This document shows, piece by piece, positions 11,826-24,400 of a stretch of 64,000 nt of DNA. Source of the stretch: Geosiphon pyriformis. Its lineage: Eukaryota; Glomeromycota; Glomeromycetes; Archaeosporales; Geosiphonaceae. The stretch lies in assembly GCA_016748015.1 (NCBI GenBank), contig JAAOMT010000684.1, forward strand, positions 62,001 through 126,000, given 5' to 3'. A model generated the notes under the pieces. The model was given only the letters and a program-made list of their open reading frames with translations, did no database searches and was not told where the DNA came from. Positions within the stretch are counted from its first letter, which is position 1, and every line of letters begins with the position of its first letter. The translations under genes were made by a program, and so were the position numbers.

Positions 11826-13156
11826 TATATATTATATTTAGGCTAATAAAAGGTTTTTCGTAAAATGAAGATTGTTCAAAGTAAATAGGGAGAATAAATT
11901 TGTGCAAACTAGGTTTTTAACCATTATGTTTTGTCTTGTTTTATTGAAACAAAAAATAACAATAACGCTGTGTTCTTTCGACTGAATCATTAATAAAACC
12001 TTTTTTTATTATTAAGAGCTACCACATGCATGGCTGTCTTGTTTTGATACTGGATTTCAATAAAATAGTTACAAAATAATTTGTATTCCAATGCAAAAAA
12101 GAGGAATATTTTAGTAAGCCTTTAATAAGAAAAATTGACATTCATGTTTTTATTCTTAAAATAGTAAATTATTTTCTACAAATAGTTAAGTGTTAATATC
12201 CCAATCTTTTGCGGTGTATCCTTAATTTTATCCAGAGCATCTAAAAACAGTAAATTTACCTCCGATAAATCTTTTTCTGAATGATAATATTTATCTTTAG
12301 TATACCCTTTTCAAATTTGGTCACTTTTTTTAAATAGGGTCCATCAAAAGAAAACATTTATACAGTTTTGTTTTATTTATAAAAATCTTAAAGTAATTAA
12401 GAACAATTCTTAGAATAGATTAAAAACGTCAATGTATATTTTAATTTTTGATCATATATATTTTTTAGGTTTTTTAAAACCTAAATCTAATTCAGAAGCA
12501 TCAAGTTAAATGAAAAGATTGACATTATGAATCATTAATTTCTCAAACTTACTCGAAAACACTACTTTGCCAACTAAAAAATTACTTTCCCTGTATTTTC
12601 ATGGCTACCACCAATATTTTCTCAAGTCCCTACTTTTCCTTTATTCACGTGCCATCCAAAATCAAGTAAAGATATTTCGATGTGATCGATTGCGTTTTAA
12701 AATTTGAAAGTATTTACGAGTTTGATGATAGATCGATGATAGTGATATTTGTCGAGTATTTTTTATAGGCTTCTCAAAAAAATAAATTTAAATTCTTCTT
12801 CGTCTTTATCGAAGGTAAACAATTTTATCTCAAAATTTTGCTTGATGAGGAAACATAAATGATTCAGCAAGAGTACTTGATCCTATTTTGTCACAATAAA
12901 TTGAGTATATTATATTGGCTTGCGAAAAAATTTTCAAACAAAATTTTCAAATAAAAAAATGGGATGGAATTTTTTTCTGCCTCTTAGCCTGTTAAACTTT
13001 TTTCTTTAGACTTGTACTCCCTATGAAAACTTCGCGATATGAGCCGCAAAGAGAACTGCATCTAATAGATTAAATTTCAAGAAAACGAAGATATACCAAC
13101 CTGAAAAAAGTCATTATTTAAATTCCAAATCCTTTTCTCTTCAAGAAACAAATATA
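11826..13156. other. Intergenic, probably holds first exon of F-box gene
   Basis: AT-rich spacer between divergent genes. The missing 5' exon of the F-box gene should lie near its right end, but I found no ATG exon whose donor has the required phase. Nothing else recognised. Confidence 0.4.
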
Positions 13157-14115
13157 TTGATCCCAGCAGCCATTTGTCTCCCACCGGAAGTGTTCATTAG
13201 AATATGCAAATATCTTCCTCCATCTGACTTGCTTTCTCTCTCAAAAGTCTGCAAGCTTTATAATGGTTATTTATGCTCTGCCGATTCTACTACAACCCAA
13301 AATATCTGGAAAACAGCAAGGGTTCAATTTCTTAGGTATCTTGTATTGCCTCCTCCGAAAGACATGGATGAGCGTGGTTATGTTCGGCTTGTATTGGAAC
13401 GAGGATGTCAATTTTGTGATAATCCAAGAATTAGAAAAGTGTATTGGCCGTTCCAATTTCGATCTTGCCAAGCATGCTTAATCCAAAATATTAGGAGGTT
13501 GGGTGAAATCTTTATATATTTGTTTTTTACGAGTCGTTATCAATATTCACTCTTTGAAAATTGATGCTCATTAGTGAATCGACAATTATTGAACATTACG
13601 GTTTTCCCAAAGAATTACTTGAATGTCTCCCGTATTTTTATCGAGCATCTGGGTTTGAAGTGGAAAAGATCTATTACTACAAGAACATTCGAGAATTATT
13701 TTCGGAATATGAAAGCATCTTAGACACAAATAAACCTATATGGATCAAGCAGAAGCAAAGAGATTGCGAGTTATTTATGGAAGATGTTATTGCTCGTGAA
13801 GATGCGGAATCTGAAGAATTGAATCTTAAGCGACAGGAAAGAGAAGAACTGATTCAGTCACGTGCTTTAATCATTGAACAAAATATCAATCAAATGAGAA
13901 ATGAAAAAGATCACGAGGGTGTTCAATACCAGAAAAAATACCTAAAGGAATGCCCTTCATACTTGAAAGCTCGCATTCAACCACGACCATTTACCCATAG
14001 ATCATGGAAGATATTAAAGGGAAAAATGAAAAGGGAGTACACCGATATTGTCAGAAGATACAGGCTTCAACAGGAATGGATGGAAGCAAAAGCGAGAGGT
14101 TTTCCACGCCGTTGA
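13157..14115 (+). CDS. F-box protein, 5' end unresolved
   Basis: Two exons visible: ~13157-13497 and 13575-14115, joined in phase 2 (IR-S-ESTIIEHYG). The visible product is about 293 aa. The first codon given is TTG, so the true ATG must be in an upstream exon; acceptors at 13145, 13166 and 13169 are all possible and need a phase-1 donor. Residues ~8-45 are an F-box (LPPEVFIRICKYLPPSDLL, then SLSKVCK). A Cys pair motif, CQFC...IYWPF-like RKVYWPFQFRSCQAC, follows; it recurs in AM-fungal F-box proteins and may bind zinc. The C-terminal half is highly charged and helical (ERQERE-type, basic KRE tail). F-box proteins recruit substrates to SCF ubiquitin ligases; the target is unknown. Confidence 0.75.
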
Positions 14116-15389
14116 CGCAGAGAATTATTTGATGTGGGGATCTAGAGTATAGGAAATAAAGGAATTATGATAATACATTAAAAAAAATTTATTGAGATAG
14201 TGTTATGGAGAAACAGCATATGAGAAAAGTCATTTTAAGTAGAAAATTTTTGAGAACCCTCTTCCATCTTTATTGTAAATTAATATTTTAAGCCATGCTC
14301 ATTTTTGAGATATGGCGTTGCTCTCTTAATAAAAAGTCTAAACTATAAATTTCCATCTTAAAAAATATAATTTTTGCATATTAATTTTAGAGAGTTAAAA
14401 ATTTAAAGAACCAGATTATAGGGAACTCAATTTCTAATCAAAAAGACTTTATAATCGAAATCAATATGAATTGATCAGACCTAAAAAAATTTTGCCGCTT
14501 TTGTTTGTAGTTATATTTAGGGATATTTGCAAATTCTGAAGTTTTTAAACATGATGAAGAGATTCGATATTTGGAAGACATCTAGTAAACGTTCTTAAGA
14601 GAGAGAGATAGATTAAGCCTGGTTTTCTACAAATTCACTTTTTTTGAAATGCTTTCAGATGATATAAACTCCTAAAAATATCGTGGATAATTTGAATTAA
14701 AACAACTTTTCAAGAGGGAAAGGGTCAGGGTTTTTAAGATAAATATTGCTTAGTCTTGCCGAAAAAGTAAAGAAATATATAGCCTTTTTAAAGGTAGAAA
14801 AAGGTAGTCATACTCTTCAGATTTTTAAAATTTTATTTCAAGAGGATCTTTTCCGCTTTCAATATTGAGGTAGTTACTATTAATCAATCGATTTTTAAGA
14901 TTTGATCTTCAAAAAATACTAATCGGTGTTTAAAACAGACAACAAAAATCTTGGAGTACAGATCGCCCATTTCTTTGCTCTTCAAAGAACACAATTGAAA
15001 AATGACAATAGCAAATCAAAAGTTTTTGGACAAGATAATGCATAAAAATTCCGGTATACAGATGTTATACCTAATAGCCTTACTGATAATTGTGATTAGG
15101 TAGATTTTACCAGTGTTGTTGTATTATATAAAAGTGGCATTTTTCGGTGATACATACTAGCAATTGCGTCTTTTTCAAGTTTCGTGCATTAATCAACATT
15201 TAAGACTACGTCACGCGTTTGTCATTCAAAAAGTGTAACATGGAAAGATAATAATTTGGTGAGGTAAAAAATTTTGGCTAGTGAGAGTTCTTGTATTCCT
15301 AAAGAAGTTGGCAGATGACCATTGTGTGAAAAATCCTTTTAAAAAACGAAATCGATGAAAAATCTTGAGAGGGGTAATTGTTAAACAGC

Positions 15390-15420
<31 letters not shown>

Positions 15421-15974
15421 GAAGACTGCGTCGAACTTGATAAAAGACTGTTTTAACAATGTTAAAAAATTTTATGGGGCGCAAAACACTTTATAAGCAT
15501 CAATAATAGCTAGAGTGGTAGGAAACAAAAAGAAGTTGCAGGAAGAAACAAAAATTGTTGAAGAAAATAAATTTTTATCAATTGAAAGAAAAGCCAAAAG
15601 TTTAATAATCAAAGCACTTGGGAACAAACCTATCAACTGTTAGATCAAAAGGCAATCGAGGAAGTTTCGATGCGTGTCAACGGCAAATCTCCTACTTTTG
15701 ACTTTTTCTCAACAATCAGGGTGAAATCGAATTGAAATATTTCTGACATTTAACGGAGCAAATGGCAGAGACATAAATGAGAAGTGGCACGTTTTAAGCG
15801 ATTAATTGAAAACGAAACAAGTTTCTTATTCTATGCCTATCTTCTCTTTACGAGCTTTTTGATTTCCCCTTTCAATTCTAACGAAATTTTAGATTTTTTG
15901 ATTCAAGACTTTTAATTTTGAACAGTTTTATAAAAATTAGTAACGCATTCATAGATTTTCAACTAAATAGAATA
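14116..15974. other. Intergenic with one microsatellite
   Basis: About 1.86 kb, AT-rich. It contains an ATA trinucleotide array at 15390-15420 and otherwise nothing recognised. The frames at 15226-15484 are translations of that array. Confidence 0.5.
15390..15420. repeat. (ATA)n microsatellite
   Basis: About ten uninterrupted ATA units directly visible. Likely length-polymorphic. Confidence 0.95.
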
Positions 15975-17260
15975 ATGGCTATTAATACCCGTCCAACAAT
16001 ATTATCAACATCTTCCTCCTCATTCTCATCGTCACAGCCCCCGAGCAGATCTCAAGCAGATGAACGAGAATATCCTGTTCGTAGAACTCGTCGGACAGGT
16101 CCTTGGGAACGTGAGGTTTGTTATCGAAATTTAACTTAAAAGTAACGTTAAAGATAAAATGGTTTGAAAATTCATAAATTCTAATAGGAGGATAAGTTGT
16201 TATGCGAATTGGTGAAAGAAATGGGAACAAAGTTTTGGAAAGCCATAGGTATCAGGCATGGTTGGCGAGACGGAAAGCAATGTCGTGAAAGGTAAAATAA
16301 ATTCTCAAAATTTCTTTTGTCGAATAGCTTCAAACAATTTTATTTTGAAAGCTGTAATAAAAAATTTTGTTCAATATTAGATGGGCAAATCACTTGGATA
16401 AAAAACGTGAGTAAAATTGTAGAGATTCTTTTCAAGCTAAATTTTTATTGAAAGTTTCTTTCATTTTTACAGTTAATTACCGACCCCTTACATCGAACGA
16501 TGACCAACAAATCTTAGCATTGTATGAAGAATTTGGTACCAAATGGGCCTTAATGAGCAAAAAAATGGGCCGCCCAGCAAACATGATCAAGAACAGATAT
16601 TATTCATTTTTGTGTAAAAAACATGTCCATCGCCACACCGATATAAATTTTCAAAATGGTGATGAAATAAGTGATAACAGCAATAAACAAAAAAATAATC
16701 TATCCAATTCCAAACATACTTATTGCACATCTTCGACTTCAATTAAAGTTCATCCTATTTATCGACGATCAACAGAGAAAAGTAAGCTATCTATTGTGAA
16801 TTTTGTCTTTTAAAATTTAAACTTTCCACCATTTAACAGATAATTAATTCTTTAAACAAGGGAACAAAAACAGAGCCAAACTCGAACATCATTTAAGTAC
16901 GAACATATTAACCCCTCCACTCAGTCCAACTGTGTCAGCTCAAGGAATGTCAAACCTACCCGAAAAGTTTCCCATCAATTACCAGAAAAATAATAAAACC
17001 AATTATTTCATATCTGAATCTTGTAATAATTTAGTAGTCAGCAGATGGATGGCTTTAGAACAACTAGCAGAACTTGCTTTAGGCACTGAAATTCCAAAAA
17101 CAAGGTTAGTTGGTTTTAACTTCTTGATCTAACATCTTTGTTTCTTATTATTTACTCCTTAAAAAAAATTTTTTAATAACTCAGTAAGCCGACTGAATTT
17201 GAAAACCACTTTCAAGAAAGGAGAGAAAATGTGATGTCAGTTGTATCACTATTAAATTAG
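15975..17260 (+). CDS. Two-repeat Myb/SANT DNA-binding protein
   Basis: Six exons, 15975-16115, 16188-16291, 16381-16406, 16473-16781, 16861-17104 and 17185-17260, give 299 aa; all phases agree. The N-terminus is Ser-rich. SANT 1 (~42-88) reads TGPWEREEDKLLCELVKEMG, then FWKAI, DGKQCRERW and NHLDKKL. SANT 2 (~97-143) reads LTSNDDQQILALYEEFGTKW, then ALMSKKM and IKNRYYSFL. The spaced tryptophans (GPW, FW, RW; KW then aromatic Y) match R2R3-type Myb. Exon 3 is only 26 nt and supplies the WANHLDKK part of the first repeat's recognition helix, so gene finders could miss it. The C-terminal ~155 residues are Asn/Ser-rich and low complexity, possibly regulatory. Likely a nuclear transcription factor; target genes unknown. 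Confidence 0.9.
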
Positions 17261-19384
17261 AAATACTCTATCACTTTATTGTCATTTAAATCAATCTTTG
17301 CAAATTAATGCTGGACATTAAATTTTCAGATTTTTTTTACCTTAGGCAAATTCATTATCTTTTATTAATGGACCAATTAGAAATATGTCGGTGGTATAAT
17401 TTTTGTAATTTTGATTCAAATTTAATGAACACAATTTTTTCCTTAATATAATACTAAATTAGAAGTAAAGTATATAATATTAGAAAGTTTAAATTTGAAT
17501 AAGAAAATAATTGACCTTATTAAAAATTTAGTGATATATTGTAAATTTTTTAATTTATCAATAGCGAAGTTAAAAAATGACGCTAAGTTCAAAAATTTAA
17601 TTTAATGATGAAAGCTTATAATATATATAACATATTTTTAAGGTTTTCAAATAGGAATATTTAGACTGTAAAGATTAAAAACATTTTTGTAGCTAAAAAA
17701 TATATAAAAATATAGGCTGTGTTTGAGTAAACCAATATTGTCATCGTCTTACCGAGGAGGAAAAAAAATCTGATGCGTGAGTTTCTCGAAACGTTTTACT
17801 ATAATGGATCCAATTGAATTCCTCTTTTGATGATTTATTATATTTTTTGATTTCAATTTTCAAATTTTTTTATTAAAGTTTTTGGAATTCATATCTGGTA
17901 AACTCATCCTGAATAAATGGTCTGTGCTAGAAGGCTTTAATTTCTTTCTTGGATTTAGATTCTAGTCCTCATATCGGGATGTTTAAGTAATGCTCTCCTC
18001 AATAATACATATACAGAAGGAATTGATGGACTTGAATTTCATAATCCAAAATACAGATAGCCCGGGAAATATTCTTTTCACATGAAAAAGAATAACAAGA
18101 CACCTCGTAACAGTATATATATATAATAGATTCACGTTGTTTTACTAAACGAAACTTTTTTCAAGATAAATCTCCCTAAGAAAGGATTTGATTCACATTC
18201 ATTAATTATTCCACCACAATGAACACATACTGGATTATTGCATCAAATATCATTCTTCATTTCTATTGAATTGACACCAATGATCCACCCTCGCCAAATA
18301 CAATCTTCCCAAAAATAAGATCTTTAACTTCATAGAATGAAGATTTTAAGGTATCTTATAAAATGAAATGAAAATTTTTATATTAAACTTTAAACCCAAA
18401 TATTTCAATAATTTACAGTTGTAATAGGTTTATTAAGGCTTTTGGCTGAAAAAACTTGGGCCACCTTTAAATCACCGTAAGCGTTATTGAAATCTTGAAA
18501 ATTATTTTGTAATTGGCAACATTCAAGGGCGAGAAAGGATTGGTCGGTAAATCTGGAGGGTTTTTCTTCAAATCTCCATCTGACGAAATAGGGATTGATT
18601 TTAACTCTTTTGGTTTGAATAATGGTGACTATATATGCATTATCTTACAAATAAAAATGGTTTAGTCAATCCCCCAAATGTATCAACTATCACATGTAAA
18701 AATATCGAAGGTATTTATAAAAATTTTTGACTGGAGACGAAAAGAATCAACTCAACTTTCTATACCCACAAATTTTATTGAGATCGTTTAGAAAGATTTG
18801 GGTTTATTGCTCTCAATATTCTGAGCTGGAAAAGAAAATTCCAACTGGATCGTATCGTTGGTATCAAATGACACAAGAAATAACAATTTACGAGAAAAAT
18901 ATCCAAAGACTTTGGTTGTTGACTCGATATATATCAAATTTAGTAATCAATTCCCACCACACCTATGATCGATGCCATTACAAGTATCCCTTTAAGACTA
19001 GGAAACTTGGATCGTTTTCAATATAGAAATTGGAAATGTTCCAATTTTGTCGATTAACTTGGATCAATTTAATCGACTAACCGTGCTTTCCTTGGATATT
19101 TCATAAATTCAAATAGGTCCAACGAACAAATTTTCTTAAACTGATTAGTGAATGTGAAATATTCACCTTTACGACCTCAAACTTTTTCCTTGTCTCTAAT
19201 GATCATCGTAGATGGGACAATGTAGAATATCGGAAAAAAGGAAATGACATTTATCAAAAAATGTCCAATAAATAACTTAAATCATTGCTGTAATTTGATA
19301 TTAAGTTTCAGCAAGATATTTATCACACTATTCCTCGGATGGATCAATAATAGGCAATACTAAGCATAACTACTATTTCATGAA
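17261..19384. other. Intergenic, possible gene relics
   Basis: AT-rich DNA. Around 18727-19110 there are open frames with slight leucine-rich character (for example LSINLDQFNRLTVLSLDIS near 19045-19110). These could be the debris of an F-box/LRR gene, but stops and frame changes prevent a model. No intact gene. Confidence 0.35.
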
Positions 19385-19920
19385 TGATCTACGGAGAGAA
19401 TCAAGGCTCCATAAAGCAATGCCCAAAAAAAATTCCTCGAACGCGATCCTACAATTTCGGCATTTATACATCTTGGATCCTCCGATTTTTTGGATGTTTC
19501 CAAGTCTTGAATATATAAGCTTCATTTTGAATGATAACACAAACTCCCAATTCCTCCGCTTTGGCCATTAGACGTTGTCGAAATTGATAATGTGTTCAGC
19601 CGAGCATGTTTTGAACTGTTTTTGTGTAATCTTCCTCATTTTTAGTTTATTATACTCAATATCTCGAAAGGAGGAATAATAATGACATCAAATTCATGAG
19701 TGAAAAAGCAATAGTCTTTCTATGGATTTCGTTTTGCAAACATTTAATTTTTCGTCAAATACATGCTACTACTTTGTCAAGTCTTTTAGCCTTCTTCTTT
19801 TGCATCTGGAAGTTGATTGTACCAATTGTCTTTTTGTGACATTAAATTGTCTATGTAGATGCAAATTTCAGCAATACGTCCAATATCTTGCTGGGAAGCA
19901 GAATTTTCAATATTTTGCCC
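19385..19920 (-). pseudogene. Decayed TnpB/Fanzor-type nuclease (copy 1)
   Basis: Read on the minus strand, scattered frames carry the C-terminal half of an OrfB/TnpB-family protein, in order: EIHRKTIAF; HEFDVIIIPPFE, which holds the RuvC-II glutamate; MRKITQKTVQNMLG; YQFRQRLMAKAEELG; IIQNEAY and FKTW; then KIGGSKMYKCRNC. The last is the second half of the zinc ribbon. An ALI(L)S tail follows, like the tail of Rhizophagus-type copies. In-frame stops and at least three frameshifts interrupt it, and the first CxxC is degraded (FKTW for SKTC). TnpB/Fanzor proteins are RNA-guided, transposon-associated nucleases. This copy is dead. The family call is from motif order; the N-terminal RuvC-I part was not recognised. 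Confidence 0.72.
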
Positions 19921-21415
19921 TACTTCTCAAATCGTGCTGAGTCAATTATATTTTGGGCTAGCTGTGTAAACTTATTCATAGAAAATTTCTTGCAATTACT
20001 CCTTCCGTTAAATGACGATAATTGTTAGTATATAATTATTGTGGAATTCGCACAATAAATTTCTAAAATTTTTATCCGTTTTGCATCAACTTTTTCTCAG
20101 TCTTTACCTCAATGCTGTATTAGAAACGTTCGATATAAATCTAACAAAAATAAGATGTCAATATGGGATTTTCACCAAGACATTTCAGAATATGTCATAT
20201 TCATTTTCACTCTATAAAATTATTCTTCTATGAGAGTCTCTTTCACTATGAAATAGATAAAAATTTTTGACTACTGTTGTCATTATTTTTGTGTTTTTTT
20301 CTTAATTTTTAACTCTTGAACCATTTTTAATTGCTAATTCAAACTATATACCTATTTAAATGTTTGACATGTTTTTTTTATCTTGATACACGAAGATGTA
20401 ACATTGAAAATTTGTAATATACAGGTATCTATTCTTGGTGTATAAGATTTTTAATTTAAAATTCTTTGCAGTTATGAAATAAAATAAAATAAAATAAAAT
20501 TTTTAGAAATTATTAATTAAGCTTCCAAAGTTATCCAACAAAAATTATGATTTTAAATTCATTCTTTATGCTATAAACAAATTTTCAATGACACCATGGT
20601 TTTTATTTGTAGACTTTAATCCAAACTAAATTAAAATTTCATTTTTTATAACTTTGAATGGAAACATTATCAAAACTTTAATTAAACAAGAATCATTTGA
20701 AAGTCAAGTATTATATATATCAGGGTGGTTACATACCTAAGGAACTATCATACCCATTCCATCGAATAGAGATTCTTTATTCAACCAAGTTTTGATTATC
20801 TAGGTCCATTGCTAAACATCAACGTTCTTTTCATTGGAATTTGAAAAGCCCTTTTAAAGTCAAGTGATCTTTTGATTAAACTAATTTTGTGAACACAATA
20901 AAGTTTTAAATTATATAAAATTCATTTGTGATGGTATAAAAGTTTGAATCAGCGAATTATTAAATCTCAAGACAGTGAAGACTAATGATTGATAATTTCG
21001 AATTGAAAAAACTTGGAATTTCTATAATGTCCTGGATCCTTTATTTCTAAGTCTTTTATTTTGATACAATTTAAAATTGTTCTATCGAACACAAAAGGAC
21101 CAAATATAAACCCGGAATACTTTGCCTTTTCTATTCATTGAAGATAGTCAATGAAAATTCTAAATTCTAAATATACTAAAAGTTTATAATTACAAAATAT
21201 TTAATAATTCATTATAATTATCGATCTTGATATAATCTAAATTTTTTCTTTACAATACATTAAGAATACAAAGTGAAACGTGGTATCTATGATTTTTAGT
21301 GAAGGTAATATTTTAGAAAGACGAATAGGTTATAAAAAATGAATGCAATAGATTATTATGCATCCTGGAAGATAGTATTCGAATACGACCTGCTTTTAAG
21401 CCTTTCCAGGGTATT
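19921..21415. other. Intergenic; may include Fanzor 5' remains
   Basis: AT-rich. The first ~300 bp may be the ruined N-terminal part of the adjacent nuclease relic, but I cannot align it. An AAAAT pentamer array lies at 20477-20500. Nothing else recognised. Confidence 0.4.
20477..20500. repeat. (AAAAT)n microsatellite
   Basis: Nearly five pentamer units visible in the sequence. Confidence 0.9.
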
Positions 21416-24400
21416 TCAATGACTTGACATCACCGTTGGGACCTTTTCGCCCAAATCCTGTTCTCGAACCATTTCGAAATAGATTCCTTTTTGAGCTAAA
21501 AGTTCTTGATGTGTTCCTTTTTCAGCAACTACACCTTCCTGTATTACAAAGATCACATCGGCATGCTGAATGGTTGAAAGACGATGAGCAATTGCTAAGG
21601 TAGTACGACCTTTAGCGGCAACATCAAGTGCTTTTTGAACAACCTTCTCTGATTCTGAATCAAGAGCTGATGTTGCTTCATCTAACAATAAAATCTTTGG
21701 ATTTCGTATTAAGGCGCGAGCTATGGCAACTCTATCATGTAGGAAAAATACAGTTAATTAATAAAGGCTTCGAAACATATATTAATCGAAAAAAATGCTT
21801 CCTATAAAAACCTTTGTTTTTGCCCTCCTGATAATTGAGATCCCTTCCCACCAACACGGGTTTCATACCCATCCGGTAAACCTATGATAAAATCATGAAT
21901 GTTCGCTTCACGACATGCCTTCTCAACTTCTTCTTGGGTAGGATTTTGCCCGGGTCGTACACCAAAGATGACGTTTTCTTTGATTGTCATGTCATATAAC
22001 GAAGGTTCTTGACTCACCAGGGCAATGTGTTCACGAAGACTGTTAACATTCAAAGTACTAATGTCAACACCATCGATTTCAACCTTTCCCAAAGTTGTAG
22101 AGTAAAACCTTTCCGTTAAAGCAATCGTGGTGCTCTTGCCACAACCGGAAGGACCAACTAAAGCAGCGTATTGCCCAGGTTTTACTTCAAGGCTTAAGCC
22201 GCGTAGTACAGAAACATGTGGCCGAGTTGGGTAGCGGAAATGAACATCATCAAATTTGATATAGCCCTCTACTTTTTCAAGTTTCTGACCAGAATTTGAC
22301 CAAGTATCGATCAAAGGAATACGTTCGAGCAAGGCCATGATAGCAGCAGCTGAAGATTTTGCCTTTGCTATATCAGGTGCATAAGCGAAGACACGTCCTG
22401 CCGACATAGAACCGAAAATAATCGCCATAAAAACCGTAAACATCATTCGGAGATCATATTCACCATTCATAAACTACGAAGGCACAATGGGTTTATTGGG
22501 AGTTTTGAGAAAGTCAATTTTCAATTATTTGCAAAATCATATACTTACCAATCTACTTCCATACCAGAAGGCTAAAGCAGTGGTCAAGAAATTGACACAT
22601 TGGGAGGCCGCATAAATTAAGGATGAAACAAAAGCATTTTTGAAACCTTCCTTCATAGGACCGTCCAAATGGTTATGATAAAGGTTCGAAATATCTTCTT
22701 CACGAGTGAGAGCAGCTACAGTTCGAATATTTGCAGCACCTTCACAAGCAATTTCAGCGGACTTCTCATAAGCTTTTTTAGTCTTTGCTTGAAAACCATT
22801 TAACATTTTCATTCGCAAAGAACCAGACCCAATCATCAGAGGAATACAACACATGCAGACCAAGGCTAGTTTCCATCCAACGGATAATGCAACAATAAAG
22901 CCAACCACAAGAGTAGTGGAAACTTGTAAAATAGAGCCGAAGGTGATACCAGCAAGACCGTTGACTTGGGTAGCGTCAAGAGACAATGCAGCGGTGAGGG
23001 CACCAACACTGTGACGCTCCTCGTCAAAAAAAGCAATATCTTGACGCAAGATTGCAGCAAATGACATTGATCTGATTCGAAGGGTTAAGCCTTCGCCGGA
23101 AAATCCAAATGCAATACCTTGGACGGTATTGGCTATCAGAGTAGCAACGGCAATTACGACTATAAAAACAAAATTTATTGACGGGTAATTAACTCAAGTT
23201 TTGTAAAAGCAAATTGCAAGTCATGGAGCATACCGAACATGAGCGACCAAAAATTTGCATCGTGGCGAAGTCGATCTCCAGTTTTGGCAAAAGACTCGAT
23301 AATTTTCGAAAAAATGATTGCAAATATTGGATAGATAACACCCGATACTGCTGCAGCTAATAAGCCGAATAAAATCAAAGGAATTTCGGGTCGATTGATT
23401 ATAGTCACTTTCTTAAATAATTCCCAAGTAGTGTATTGCTCTTCTTGTTTAATACTGGCCTCAAGGTCTGCATTACGTTTACGAATAATAGCAGATGAAG
23501 CTGACAGTTTTGTTGAGAGACGACCAATTTTTAAGTCCTCTTCTGGTATCATTTCGTCCTCTACTTTCCGTGAAATCAAAAGCACATCTTCATCCTCGGG
23601 AGGTATAAATGAAGTACTGGGTTCTTGTGGCTTTTGATTAGCGGTTTGAATTTGTTGAGCTTCGACCAGTCTTGAGTAAGCACCTTTTTTAACCATCAGT
23701 TCATCGTGAGTGCCAATTTCAACAATAATACCTTTTGCCATTACTACTATTTTCGTCGCATTGCGAATGGTTGACATACGATGGGCGATCACAATCGTAG
23801 TTCGATTCTGAGAGGCCTTGTCTAGAGCATCCTGAACAATTCCTTCGCTTTGAGTATCTAGAGCACTTGTTGCCTCATCGAGTAAAAGTATTTGTGGATC
23901 TTTCACAATGGCTCTTGCAATCGCAATACGTTGCTTTTGACCACCAGATAGTAAAAAGCCTCGCTCACCAACCATTGTTTCGTATTTATTGGGCAATTTC
24001 ATAACAAAATCATGAGCATTCGCCATTTTGCAGGCCCGTTCAACCATTACACGTTGCTTTTCTTCTGGGATGTTTTCATACTGGGAGCCAATCAAACCGT
24101 GTGCAATGTTTTCATAAATACTAGTATTGAATAAAATTGGTTCTTGTCCGACTAATCCTATTTGACGACGCAGCCATTTGATATTGTAACTCTCAATGTC
24201 TTTTCCGTCAAAGAGAATTTGTCCCTCGATTGGATTGTAGAAACGAAGTATTAGCGAAACGATGGTACCTGAGAAACTAAAATTAATTAAATAGAACAAA
24301 AAATCTAATGCAGATAGGAGCAAGTGATTAAGAAATTAAAGATAGGCTTACTTTTTCCTGATCCTGAAGTACCCACCAAAGCCACTGTCGTACCTGCCTC

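Noticed and set aside
15226-15484. Poly-Tyr / poly-Leu reading frames
   Set aside because: Translations of the (ATA)n microsatellite.
18727-19110. Leucine-rich open frames suggesting an F-box/LRR gene
   Set aside because: The longest frame starts at a non-ATG codon, no F-box is visible, and the leucine-rich piece is short and in another frame. At most a relic.
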